The notes beneath the pieces are model-generated. The model was not told the origin of the DNA. It was given only the letters and a program-made list of their open reading frames with translations, and ran no database searches. This document shows positions 1-7,530 of a stretch of 14,202 nt of DNA, piece by piece. A program made the position numbers and the translations under genes. Source of the DNA: Tidjanibacter sp. Its GTDB lineage: Bacteria; Bacteroidota; Bacteroidia; Bacteroidales; Rikenellaceae. The stretch covers positions 1 to 14,202 of the forward strand of contig JAGBVY010000017.1 in assembly GCA_017630115.1 (NCBI GenBank). The letters run 5' to 3'. Positions within the stretch are counted from its first letter, which is position 1, and each line of letters opens with the position of its first letter.

Positions 1-80
1 CGCACCGCTACAACCACCTACCCTTGCTCTCTTCCAAGCCTGGGGGATTCAGCAGGAGCTGGTCGTATAAGACTTACCCA
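1..80 (-). ncRNA. ffs: Signal recognition particle RNA (4.5S-type), partial
   Basis: Read on the minus strand, this stretch has the hallmark of the small bacterial SRP RNA: a GGAA tetraloop (positions 35-32) closed by a short CUU/GAG stem. The tetraloop stem is flanked by the conserved asymmetric loop, with CAGG on the 5' side and AGCA on the 3' side, and then a C-rich/G-rich stem. The RNA binds Ffh and targets nascent membrane and secreted proteins to the membrane. A strong minus-strand promoter lies just upstream, putting the 5' end near position 79-81. The 3' end is beyond the window. It is recognised by motif and order, not by a covariance-model search. Confidence 0.85.
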
Positions 81-85
81 GAGTG

Positions 86-116
86 CAAATATACGATTTT
101 TTCTTATTTTTGCAAA
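86..116 (-). promoter_or_regulatory. Bacteroidales-type promoter for ffs
   Basis: The minus strand reads TTTG (116-113), a 19-nt spacer, then TATATTTG (93-86). This fits the Bacteroidota sigma-ABfr consensus TTTG-N19-21-TAnnTTTG. Transcription would start about 7 nt downstream, at the 5' end of the SRP RNA. Confidence 0.75.
105..112 (+). promoter_or_regulatory. Possible -7 element for mltG
   Basis: TATTTTTG matches the Bacteroidota -7 consensus TAnnTTTG and lies about 20 nt before the mltG start. No good -33 element is seen at the right distance. It lies within the span of the divergent ffs promoter (86-116), so the two promoters may compete. Confidence 0.4.
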
Positions 117-131
117 AATTTTCTTCTTTTT

Positions 132-1151
132 ATGACAAAACAACACAGCAAACTCACCCTCTTGGTAGTGGCTATCGCACTCGTTGTGGTGGTGGCTATC
201 AGCGCTTTGGCACTGGCCAAGAGGAGCGTAGTCCACCAACCAACCGAAATTTTCATTCCCACATCTACCGACTACCCAACCCTAATCAGCGCACTCAGCC
301 AAGTTGGCGTAGAAAATGTGGAACTTGTGAGCCTTGTGGGCCGTCTGAAAAGACTCGACCAGCACATCAAGCCCGGCCACTACATTCTGCCCAAGGGCGC
401 CTCGGCAATGAGAGTGGTCAATATGCTCCGAGGTGGCGCACAGACCCCCGTGAAGCTCACCTTCAACAACACTCGCACCCTCGAAGAGCTAGCCTCGCGT
501 CTTGCCGAGCAGATTGAGGCCGACAGTTGCGCTTTGGCCACCTACCTAAAAGAGCCCTCAACAGCAGCCAAATATAATCTCCGTCCCGAAGAGATTATCG
601 CCCTTTTCATACCCAACACCTACGAGGTGTGGTGGACCGTAACGCCAGAGCAACTGACCGATCGTATGGCCCGCGAATGGAATAAATTTTGGAACGAGAG
701 CCGTATGGCCAAGCTCCAACGTACGGGTCTGAGTCAGGTGGAGGCAGTAACCCTCGCTTCGATAGTCTATGAGGAGACTAAAAACATTGGCGAGATGACC
801 AAGATTGCGGGCGTCTATATCAACCGTCTGCGCCGAGGTATGCCACTACAAGCCTGTCCCACAGCCAAATATGCCATTGGCGATTTCACCATCAAACGTG
901 TCTTACACAAGCACACCCAAGTAAAATCGCCCTACAACACCTACCTCAATCGCGGCCTCACCCCGGGCCCAATTTGCGTGCCTTCAATTGCGGCTATCGA
1001 CGCTGTACTCAACTACACGTCACACAACTACCTCTACTTCTGCGCCAAAGAGGATTTTTCGGGCACTCACAACTTCTCGACCAACCTAGCCCAACACAAT
1101 CGCTACGCCAAACGTTACAGCGATGCACTACGAAAAGCAGGAATCAAGTGA
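132..1151 (+). CDS. mltG: Endolytic murein transglycosylase MltG (YceG family)
   Basis: Encodes 339 aa. MltG is an inner-membrane lytic transglycosylase that cuts nascent peptidoglycan and releases glycan strands, setting strand length. The protein has a short cytoplasmic N-terminus, one membrane segment (about residues 9-28), a LysM-like/insert region, and the C-terminal YceG catalytic domain. Landmarks are ASIVYEET (209-216) with the catalytic-region glutamates, then GVYINRLRRGMPLQ (227-240), and the conserved SPYNTY (266-271) and GPICVPS (279-285) blocks. Length is close to the E. coli protein (340 aa). The start at 132 is chosen because an in-frame ATG further upstream (24) falls inside the ffs gene, and residue 1 here directly precedes the membrane anchor. 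A terminator follows, so mltG is probably monocistronic. One slot of the ASIV[E]xE motif is Tyr213. Assignment is firm; exact catalytic residue numbering is inferred. Confidence 0.95.
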   Translation: MTKQHSKLTLLVVAIALVVVVAISALALAKRSVVHQPTEIFIPTSTDYPTLISALSQVGVENVELVSLVGRLKRLDQHIKPGHYILPKGASAMRVVNMLRGGAQTPVKLTFNNTRTLEELASRLAEQIEADSCALATYLKEPSTAAKYNLRPEEIIALFIPNTYEVWWTVTPEQLTDRMAREWNKFWNESRMAKLQRTGLSQVEAVTLASIVYEETKNIGEMTKIAGVYINRLRRGMPLQACPTAKYAIGDFTIKRVLHKHTQVKSPYNTYLNRGLTPGPICVPSIAAIDAVLNYTSHNYLYFCAKEDFSGTHNFSTNLAQHNRYAKRYSDALRKAGIK

Positions 1152-1209
1152 TAGAAAACATATTAGGATGATGTCTTGTTATTAGAGCATCCGAAAAACT
1201 CTCTTCAAG

Positions 1210-1240
1210 CCCTTCGGTTGCCCCGAAGGGTTTGGTGTTT
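1210..1240 (+). terminator. Intrinsic terminator of mltG
   Basis: A perfect 8-bp stem (1210-1217 with 1223-1230, GC-rich, 5-nt loop) is followed by a T-rich run. It separates mltG from the next operon. Confidence 0.85.
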
Positions 1241-1298
1241 TATATAAGGGTCTGATGTTTTTTATTTATATAATATGGTATTTATCGAAATAATTTTT

Positions 1299-1306
1299 TA
1301 ACTTTG
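1299..1306 (+). promoter_or_regulatory. -7 element of the five-gene secreted-protein operon
   Basis: TAACTTTG matches TAnnTTTG and is identical to the -7 elements found before aroF and before the small peptide gene. Transcription would start near 1313, giving a leader of about 20 nt before the ATG at 1333. The -33 region is AT-rich and weak. Confidence 0.65.
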
Positions 1307-1332
1307 TAGCAAACTACACTCAACTGAAAACA

Positions 1333-1797
1333 ATGAAACGCCCACTTTTTCTAACCATAGCTCTCATCGCGCTGCTCAATGTGGCAAAGGCGCAACCTTT
1401 GGAAACGCTCTTGGAAAGGGTCAAGACTCACCCCGCCATTAGTTGGGGCGGATGCGATGTTATCCAATTGGAGGAGGGCGACTACTTGGTGGCCGTAGCA
1501 AGCGTTGATGTGGGCACAAAAAAGTTGCCACAGTTACGCACCGTTGGCGCCGCAAAGGCCAAACGCGAGCTACTAACGATGATCAACGGCTCCAACATCA
1601 CCTCCACCACCGCGATGACCACCTCAGAGGAGATGGTCGAGGTGGATGGCAAGCAGACCTCAACCATAGCCCAAACTTTCTTTGAGAGCATACGCGAGAA
1701 TGCGGCAGGATGGGTCAATGGTATGTCGCCTCTGGGTATGTGGTACTCCGACGACAAGACGGTATTTTTCTATGCAATTTACAAATCTATCAACTAA
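1333..1797 (+). CDS. Small secreted protein with one LPP20-like module
   Basis: Encodes 154 aa; function not known. It has a signal peptide with likely cleavage AKA/Q (20/21). The rest looks like a single compact domain. A beta strand (YLVAVASVDV, 51-60) leads into an Ala-rich helix (GAAKAKRELLTMI, 72-84), then a Ser/Thr-rich stretch (87-99), a region ending in GWVNGM (126-131), and a closing strand with FFYAIYKSI (145-153). This order (strand, A-x3-A helix, polar loop, hydrophobic strand) resembles the LPP20/FlgT-N class of periplasmic domains and recurs in the genes downstream. The resemblance is by eye and could be superficial. It is the first gene of the operon; the next ORF starts 12 nt after its stop. 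Confidence 0.85.
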   Translation: MKRPLFLTIALIALLNVAKAQPLETLLERVKTHPAISWGGCDVIQLEEGDYLVAVASVDVGTKKLPQLRTVGAAKAKRELLTMINGSNITSTTAMTTSEEMVEVDGKQTSTIAQTFFESIRENAAGWVNGMSPLGMWYSDDKTVFFYAIYKSIN

Positions 1798-1809
1798 ATA
1801 ATCTACATT

Positions 1810-3141
1810 ATGAAAAAACTATTTCTTTTGGTTGCCGCTACGCTTGCCGCAACCGTAATGATGGCACAAGACCCCGCCGATTTGGCTGCTACCCCCGCAG
1901 TACAAGAGACTCAACAGGTGGAGGTTGACATTATGCAATTCCCCGAGAATGTTCTGATTCAGAGTATGACAGAGTCGCTTGCCAAACAGGGTAAATCGCT
2001 TGGCAACATCAACGACGACGGCTCAATCTACGTTGTAGCCGCTGCCACCACAGCTCGCCCCAGCAATATGAGCGGCTTTGTTAATTCGCGTAACGTTGCC
2101 TACTCGATTGCCGAGCTGAGTGCCAAAATGAGCCTTTTGCGTCTGGCTGGTGAGCAAATCACCTCGGGTCGTGGCTTCCAGATGCTCGAAGACATCGTAG
2201 AGGGCGAGGACCCCGATGCTGTTCACAAAGCTTCGCTGTTGCAAAAAATTGGTAAGATTGCCGACAAGTCGCTCGATAAAGCACTCGCTGCGCTGGGCGT
2301 ATCGGAGGAGGAGATTGCCAAAATGAACCAGAGCAAGAAGAAAGCTGTCTATGAGCAGAATTACAACCAGACCGTACGCTCGCTCGTGAGCGGTATGGTA
2401 AAGGGTTGCGCTGTAGTACGCATCGTTGAGGGCGACGCCGGCAAGGACGACTATCAGGTGGCCATCTGTATGAAATACTCGCCTGAGTTCCAGAGCCTTG
2501 CAGCCGCTATTCGCAACGGCGAGGTGGATAGGATTCCTATCTCGAAAGTAAAACCCAGCAAGCAGCAGATTATGAATATGTCACCCGACGAGCTGGTACA
2601 GCGTATGGGTACTTGGGTTACTTTCAACGAGCAGGGCGAGATGGTAATCTACGGTTTCGGTCAGCAGGAGGTACGCGAGAGTGGTTCGCGCCAGAGCGCC
2701 GCTTACAGCCGCGCCTACTCGCAGGCTCGCTTGGCTGCCGTAGCCAACATCAAGAACTTTGTTGCCGAGGATTTGGTTGCCACCGAGACCACCGAGAGTG
2801 TTGAGAAACTCCGTGAGTATGCCGACGGCACCAACGCCTACTTCTCGCAGCAGAAATGGGAGCAGGCCGTAAAGGCTAAGGAGAGCACCCTGAACATCGC
2901 CACCGAGCAGATACGTCAATGGCAGGGCGTTCACCCCGTATCGGGCCACAAAATTGCAGGCTACGTTGTAGCTTGGACCCCCTCCAACGCCGCTAAGGCA
3001 GCAGCTCTCTCCAACCAGTTTGCTCCCGAGAAGAGCAAAGCTACCAACAAGTCGGCTGCTCAGGGCCAAGAGGCCGCTCCTGCACGTCAGCAGACCCAGA
3101 AGAGCAGCTACACCGTTGTAGGTGACGACGACGACCTTTAA
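1810..3141 (+). CDS. Secreted protein with two LPP20-like modules
   Basis: Encodes 443 aa; function not known. The signal peptide is likely cut at MMA/Q (19/20). Two similar units can be read. The first (about 71-225) runs from SIYVVAAATT through an Ala-rich helix (96-113) to a strand at 214-223. The second (about 276-395) runs from EMVIYGFGQ through a helix rich in Ala/Tyr/Arg (293-318), then ATETTES, and ends in GYVVAWTPS (384-392). A helical insert (138-190) sits inside the first unit. The tail (398-443) is low-complexity, rich in Ala, Lys and Gln, and ends in a run of Asp. The pattern fits a duplicated LPP20-like periplasmic domain, inferred by eye. No catalytic motif or transmembrane helix is seen after the signal peptide. 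It is co-transcribed with its neighbours (gaps 12 and 19 nt). Confidence 0.88.
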   Translation: MKKLFLLVAATLAATVMMAQDPADLAATPAVQETQQVEVDIMQFPENVLIQSMTESLAKQGKSLGNINDDGSIYVVAAATTARPSNMSGFVNSRNVAYSIAELSAKMSLLRLAGEQITSGRGFQMLEDIVEGEDPDAVHKASLLQKIGKIADKSLDKALAALGVSEEEIAKMNQSKKKAVYEQNYNQTVRSLVSGMVKGCAVVRIVEGDAGKDDYQVAICMKYSPEFQSLAAAIRNGEVDRIPISKVKPSKQQIMNMSPDELVQRMGTWVTFNEQGEMVIYGFGQQEVRESGSRQSAAYSRAYSQARLAAVANIKNFVAEDLVATETTESVEKLREYADGTNAYFSQQKWEQAVKAKESTLNIATEQIRQWQGVHPVSGHKIAGYVVAWTPSNAAKAAALSNQFAPEKSKATNKSAAQGQEAAPARQQTQKSSYTVVGDDDDL

Positions 3142-3160
3142 TCACTAAAAACTCAACACG

Positions 3161-4474
3161 ATGAAACTGGGGCATATTTTACTGCCCATCGTGGCTCTAC
3201 TAAGTTGTCCTACACTCGTTGTGGGACAACTTAGTTATACCAAAGGCCAGAGCCACTACCAAGTGGGCGAAAATGGCGACGAGTATGTTGTGACCTATGT
3301 CCGCAATAGCACAACAGGAAGCTCGCGCAACCGTAACATTGAGGACCGCAAACGCCGTATGGAGGCAATAGACCTTATGGGCGCCTACCAACTCTACCTC
3401 TCGTGGAGCGAGCGTATGGGCATCAATGAGGAGGCCGTAGATAACCTTTTCCAAATCTTCACCGACGCCGTAGGCTACCACTACGACGCCGATGTCTATG
3501 CCCTCAGACGCGAAGAGCGCAAGGATTGTTCCGTATTCCGCTGTCGCAAAAGCGAGTTTATAATCACCGAGGCCGACTTCCCTGTGGATGTCGATATTAT
3601 GAGTATTGTACGCAACAACTACAACGCCCAAAAAGACTCCTACTCGGCCGCAACACTCTACTCTATTGCCGAATGTACATCGGGCGACTACATAGGTATG
3701 ATGCACGACTACCTATCGGGCCGAGCTATGATAAATCCATCCATCAGGTCGTTGCAGAAGAGCGGCGGATTTGAGCGCCTTGATAACTCTCTTTACACCG
3801 AGCTCGACGCAATGTTTCTGGTGGAGTTGAGCGGTGCCGAGATGCAACTTTCGCTCGACACTACTGCTCCTTATGGACAATTTGCGTGGATTGAGATGGT
3901 CACCTCGGCCGCCCCTGCCGACAAGGCGCGCTACTATCAGTTGTGGAAAAAGTCGCTCCACAACGACGCCACCGTATGGGAGGATATGTTGCTCTTTGCG
4001 GCTCAAAACTGCACCACCCCACTGCCCGAGGAGTTACCCACCGTGAGCGAGGCTATTGCCGCCTTCCCCGGAGCTATCAGCCCCTATGGCGTGAGGATGG
4101 GAAGCGCCGGTAGGCTCTACGCTGAGGCCGAGGCCGCCTATGCTGCTTCCAACACCGAGGAGGCACTCCGACTGCTTGGCGAATCGATTAGTAACGAGGG
4201 GGTAAACAAGAGCGCTCTGAATCTGATTGGCGCAGTCTATCGCTACATTGGCGAGCCTACACGCGGCATCCCCTATCTGATTTTGGGCTTTATGATTGAC
4301 CCCGAGACTCGCTTTTTGGCAGGCAATCTTGTGGCCTCGCTCGAAGCAGCAGGCTATGCTCGTATAGTGGAGTTGGCACGTTTTATTAGCTCCTACGCCA
4401 AGCTCGACCAGTGGAGCAAAGGTATTGTCGATAAGGTTATTTCCTCACAACCCGAAGAGTTAGTTATCCAATGA
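3161..4474 (+). CDS. Secreted protein with C-terminal TPR-like repeats
   Basis: Encodes 437 aa; function not known. The N-terminus is an export signal. Cleavage at VVG/Q (22/23) is most likely, but LLSC at 13-16 could also act as a weak lipobox, so a lipoprotein cannot be excluded. The N-terminal part (about 38-135) has the strand, charged helix, strand order of its neighbours (EYVVTYV, then 60-80, then VFRCRKSEF). A middle helical part follows. The C-terminal third (about 315-410) has paired helices typical of TPR repeats: AEAEAAYAASNTEEALRLLG, ALNLIGAVYRYIGEPTRGI and the next pair. TPRs suggest a scaffold or partner-binding role in the periplasm. Its stop overlaps the start of the next gene by 4 nt (ATGA), implying translational coupling. 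A strong hairpin lies in the signal-peptide codons. Confidence 0.86.
   Translation: MKLGHILLPIVALLSCPTLVVGQLSYTKGQSHYQVGENGDEYVVTYVRNSTTGSSRNRNIEDRKRRMEAIDLMGAYQLYLSWSERMGINEEAVDNLFQIFTDAVGYHYDADVYALRREERKDCSVFRCRKSEFIITEADFPVDVDIMSIVRNNYNAQKDSYSAATLYSIAECTSGDYIGMMHDYLSGRAMINPSIRSLQKSGGFERLDNSLYTELDAMFLVELSGAEMQLSLDTTAPYGQFAWIEMVTSAAPADKARYYQLWKKSLHNDATVWEDMLLFAAQNCTTPLPEELPTVSEAIAAFPGAISPYGVRMGSAGRLYAEAEAAYAASNTEEALRLLGESISNEGVNKSALNLIGAVYRYIGEPTRGIPYLILGFMIDPETRFLAGNLVASLEAAGYARIVELARFISSYAKLDQWSKGIVDKVISSQPEELVIQ
3199..3235 (+). other. 16-bp hairpin inside the signal-peptide coding region
   Basis: Positions 3199-3210 pair perfectly with 3224-3235 (12 bp). Four more pairs inside (3211-3214 with 3220-3223, one G-U) leave a 5-nt loop. 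The element begins 38 nt after the start codon. No T-run follows, so it does not look like an intrinsic terminator. It could slow ribosomes, block or stabilise mRNA decay, or bind a protein. Function is not shown. Confidence 0.8.
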
Positions 4475-5949
4475 AAAAGTATATAGTATTTACACTCCTG
4501 CTTGCCCTCTGTACCAGCTACTCGGCACAGGCCCAAAGACGCTCAGGCTCGTCTGACGAGGCTGTGGGTATTGAGACACTTGTAGCCGCTGAGGGCGAGA
4601 AGAAAATCATCACCACAGGCTACGGCTCGACACCCGACGAGGCCGAGCGAGATGCACTGCGCAACGCTGTGGCCGAGGCTGTTGGCTCGGTTGTGAGCAG
4701 CAGCACCATTGTAGAGAACGACGAGGTTATTGAGGACGAGATTCTAAGCCTCAGCCACGGATTTGTCCGCACCCACCGTGTACTCTCAATGGGTGGCAAC
4801 GCAGAGGAGAGCTTTGCAGCCACCATTGTTGCCATTGTTGCTCAGAAGCAGATTATCGAGAGGCTTTCGACCTATGGTGTGAAGGTTTCCTACAATGCGG
4901 GGGGTATTTTCGCTCAATACAACCAGTGGGACAACCTCAAAGAGGCCGAGCTCACGATGGTAAACAAATTCTTTGGCCCAGAGGCATTGGCACGCAGGGC
5001 GAGCAACGTCTATAACTACGAACTTCGTGCCCACGAGCCTCTGCGTCAAGATGATTACTACAAAATCAGACTCGATGTAGTGGCCGTTCAGAACAGCAAT
5101 TACCAAGCAGAGTTCGACTTCTTCAAGGCACTCCTTGCGGAGCTTTGCTACGAGGTTGCACCGCTGACCTATCAGATGCCCACAATCCACCTCGAAGAGG
5201 GACTCCCCGATGCAAATCGCTACACACAGAAGTATGTTGCAGGTGTGGACCGCAAGGGTCGCACCAAGTTTAAGACCAATCTTATAGACATCTGCGAGAT
5301 TGACGCACCCAAAGAGCGAGAGTTCATTACGCCTCGCGCCGCCTATGGCCACAGCGCTCGTGGCGAGTTCTACACTCGCTTTGTTGGCACCGACAGCGAC
5401 TACCTGACTACGCAGTTGCTCTACAACAAGTACAATCGCCAGCTGACCATACAAGACATTAGTCGTCTGAACGACCGTGATATACGCAATACGGATGTGG
5501 TCTTTGACTTCTTCCACAATAGCTACACCCCCTATGTGTTTGTATTGGTGGAGGATGCCAATGTTATGACCCCCTACAAGCGCATCACATTCTATAAGTT
5601 TGTCAATGAGGAGAGTCTGAGAGTCATAAAGAACTACCTCAACTGGATGTTTGGAGAGCTACATTGTGACATCATCTGGCAAACCACCGAGGGCGACAAA
5701 ATCACCCAATTTGATACGGGCGACGACTGCGTCTATAATGTTGTCAATGAGTACGATTCGGACGTCAGGGGCGACAGTGGCCTAAGGTGCTACTTCGAGG
5801 GCTTCGCCTTTATGAAGCCTGTGGTTGAGCCCGTGGTTATGGAGCAGAATTTCATATTCCGCTACTCACCCGACGAGTTCAAAACCATCCGCAACATTGA
5901 GCTTGTGCCCCACCTCAGGGTCGATAACCTCGTGGAGAGCATAAGGTAG
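4471..5949 (+). CDS. Secreted LPP20/FlgT-N-like protein, paralog 1
   Basis: Encodes 492 aa; function not known. The signal peptide is cut at AQA/Q (21/22). Residues about 43-125 form an LPP20/FlgT-N-like module: EKKIITTGYG, then the helix AERDALRNAVAEAVGSVVSS (57-76), a short IVENDEVI turn, GFVRTHRVLS (97-106) and a hydrophobic strand (117-123). Such domains occur in envelope and flagellar-associated proteins, but this window has no flagellar gene. A long unassigned region follows with conserved blocks shared with the next gene: WDNLKEAE (153-160), VYNYELRAHEP (180-190), RQLTIQDISRLN, YTPYVFVLVEDA and YLNWMFGEL. The start overlaps the upstream stop (ATGA). The C-terminal region has no recognisable enzyme motif. 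Confidence 0.9.
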   Translation: MKKYIVFTLLLALCTSYSAQAQRRSGSSDEAVGIETLVAAEGEKKIITTGYGSTPDEAERDALRNAVAEAVGSVVSSSTIVENDEVIEDEILSLSHGFVRTHRVLSMGGNAEESFAATIVAIVAQKQIIERLSTYGVKVSYNAGGIFAQYNQWDNLKEAELTMVNKFFGPEALARRASNVYNYELRAHEPLRQDDYYKIRLDVVAVQNSNYQAEFDFFKALLAELCYEVAPLTYQMPTIHLEEGLPDANRYTQKYVAGVDRKGRTKFKTNLIDICEIDAPKEREFITPRAAYGHSARGEFYTRFVGTDSDYLTTQLLYNKYNRQLTIQDISRLNDRDIRNTDVVFDFFHNSYTPYVFVLVEDANVMTPYKRITFYKFVNEESLRVIKNYLNWMFGELHCDIIWQTTEGDKITQFDTGDDCVYNVVNEYDSDVRGDSGLRCYFEGFAFMKPVVEPVVMEQNFIFRYSPDEFKTIRNIELVPHLRVDNLVESIR

Positions 5950-5980
5950 TTGGAAAGCGTATAACAAACTGGTATTTAGG

Positions 5981-7456
5981 ATGAAAAGAATAGTGACATT
6001 GGCCCTACTATTGACGCTTGGCCTCACAACAATTTGGAGTCAGAACGCCCCACTGGTTGCCGGCAAAGGCGAGCAAAAGGTGGTAAGCACCGGTATGGGC
6101 GCAACCTCGGAGCAAGCCACTCAGGACGCGCTGCGTTCTGCCATTGAGATAGCGGTTGGCTCGATGGTTAGTAGCAACACTCTGGTATCTAACGACAAGA
6201 TTATTCGCGACGAGATATTCAACCATAGCAAAGGTTTCGTAAGAAGCTACGAGGTGGTAAGCGAGAGTGGCGACCCCACCGATGGGTATGTAGTGACAAT
6301 CTCGGCAATAGTCACTCGCGAACACATTGCCAACACGCTGAAAGCGCAAGGCGTGAGTGTGAACTACAACGCCAAGGCTATGTTTGTTCAACTGAAAGAG
6401 TGGGACAACTTGGCCAACGCCGAGCGAACTATGGCCAAAAATCTCTTCGGTTTGGAGGCCATCAAGCACAACAAAACCTCAGTTTACAACTACAGCATGA
6501 CTGTCGATGAACCAATAAGAAGCAACAACGAGTACGAAGTGAAGGTTCATTGGAAAGCTACCTTTAACGACAACTGGGAGAGTGAGTACCAAAAGATGCT
6601 CACCACACTCGACCAACTCTGCTACGAAAAGACCATCTTGACATACAATACCACCCAGAGGGAGGTGAAGCTAATATACACTGGCTATAATGGTGCGCTC
6701 TACACCCAAAGGATTCAAGATGGAGTAGATGAGTTGGGTAATCCCGTCTGGATTGAGAGAGAGGTTGCAGTACATCGTAGCCATTTCCTAAATCCATTCG
6801 AGAAACTCACATACACTAATCCCTACGACGACCCCTACGACGATTTTTCGACTCGTGGTAGCATTTCGTTTTTGGCTCACGATTGGATGGATGACCAGAG
6901 CCAAAGAGTTAGGGAACAGCACCAAAAGTTCTCACGACAGCTCACCTCGCAAGATTTGAGCAGGCTCAACGGTTTTTACGGCAGGCAACGAATTGTCTAT
7001 GACCTTTTTATGCTCACCTATACGCCCTACTACTATGTTGTCATAGAAGATGCCGACAACGATTGGGAGAAGCACTCCTCGCCTGAGCGAATAATCATCT
7101 ACAAGTTCCTACACCCCGACACAGCCAAATTTGTTCACTACTACGCAACTTGGCGTTTTGGCGAATTTGCCAACAATATCACATTTGACTACGACGGTCG
7201 CAAGCAGGTTGAAAAGAATGTAACCTACAAAAACTGCTCGGGCAGCTACTCCCAGTCTATCAAGACTAGGCTTGACAACGACGACTTATACACTCACGGC
7301 TACTATTTCTTTAAGCCAAATTACAAGTGGACATCGGTCATCACGACCTACACCCTATCCGAAGAGGAGTTTTCAAACCTCACCAACATAACCGTTAGTC
7401 CAATACACCACACCAAATTTGCTGAGTATTATCTCAAAAAACACGATTTGGAGTAG
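5981..7456 (+). CDS. Secreted LPP20/FlgT-N-like protein, paralog 2
   Basis: Encodes 491 aa; function not known. The signal peptide is likely cut at WS/Q (20/21). It is a full-length paralog of the preceding gene. Over the ungapped block 37-94 I count 32 of 58 residues identical to paralog 1 (49-106), including DALR, AVGS, VSS, DEI and GFVR. Further shared blocks are EWDNLANAERTM, VYNYSMTVDEPIRS, RQLTSQDLSRLNG, YTPYYYVVIEDAD, IYKFL and TWRFGEF. The middle carries an Asp/Tyr-rich insert (YDDPYDDFS) absent from paralog 1. The protein is rich in Tyr and aromatic residues towards the C-terminus. It is the last gene of the operon (31-nt gap before it, terminator after it). Tandem duplication followed by divergence suggests two non-identical subunits, an inference. 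Confidence 0.9.
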   Translation: MKRIVTLALLLTLGLTTIWSQNAPLVAGKGEQKVVSTGMGATSEQATQDALRSAIEIAVGSMVSSNTLVSNDKIIRDEIFNHSKGFVRSYEVVSESGDPTDGYVVTISAIVTREHIANTLKAQGVSVNYNAKAMFVQLKEWDNLANAERTMAKNLFGLEAIKHNKTSVYNYSMTVDEPIRSNNEYEVKVHWKATFNDNWESEYQKMLTTLDQLCYEKTILTYNTTQREVKLIYTGYNGALYTQRIQDGVDELGNPVWIEREVAVHRSHFLNPFEKLTYTNPYDDPYDDFSTRGSISFLAHDWMDDQSQRVREQHQKFSRQLTSQDLSRLNGFYGRQRIVYDLFMLTYTPYYYVVIEDADNDWEKHSSPERIIIYKFLHPDTAKFVHYYATWRFGEFANNITFDYDGRKQVEKNVTYKNCSGSYSQSIKTRLDNDDLYTHGYYFFKPNYKWTSVITTYTLSEEEFSNLTNITVSPIHHTKFAEYYLKKHDLE

Positions 7457-7478
7457 AACTACTCAGTCCGACCAAAAC

Positions 7479-7520
7479 AAGCAGAGCGCAGAAGGAAATT
7501 TTGTGCTCTGCTTTGTTTTT
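7479..7520 (+). terminator. Intrinsic terminator of the secreted-protein operon
   Basis: A 12-bp stem (7479-7490 with 7502-7513, one G-U) with an 11-nt loop is followed by GTTTTTTG. Its 3' arm overlaps the -33 element of the next promoter. Confidence 0.85.
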
Positions 7521-7530
7521 TGTAACTTTG
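7500..7530 (+). promoter_or_regulatory. Promoter of the aromatic biosynthesis operon
   Basis: TTTG (7500-7503), a 19-nt spacer and TAACTTTG (7523-7530) match the Bacteroidota promoter consensus fully. The start of transcription would be near 7537, about 45 nt before the aroF ATG. Confidence 0.8.

Noticed and set aside
24..131. Upstream in-frame extension of mltG
   Set aside because: These codons lie inside the SRP RNA gene and its promoter; the start at 132 places a normal membrane anchor at the N-terminus.
18..239. 73-aa minus-strand ORF overlapping mltG
   Set aside because: It lies across the mltG 5' end, the divergent promoters and the SRP RNA; no protein features.
1303..1317. Short palindromes (TTTG-tag-CAAA, GTAG-caaa-CTAC) over the first operon's -7 element
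   Set aside because: Arms of 4 bp are too short to stand out from chance.
2581..3069. Long minus-strand ORF (162 aa) opposite the second secreted-protein gene, and similar ones at 4786-5517 and 10640-11449
   Set aside because: These are antisense shadows of well-supported genes. Codon bias in this GC range leaves open antisense frames, and no family features are seen.
3199..3235. Intrinsic terminator within the third operon gene
   Set aside because: No T-run follows the hairpin (TATACCAAAGG), and the reading frame continues through it.
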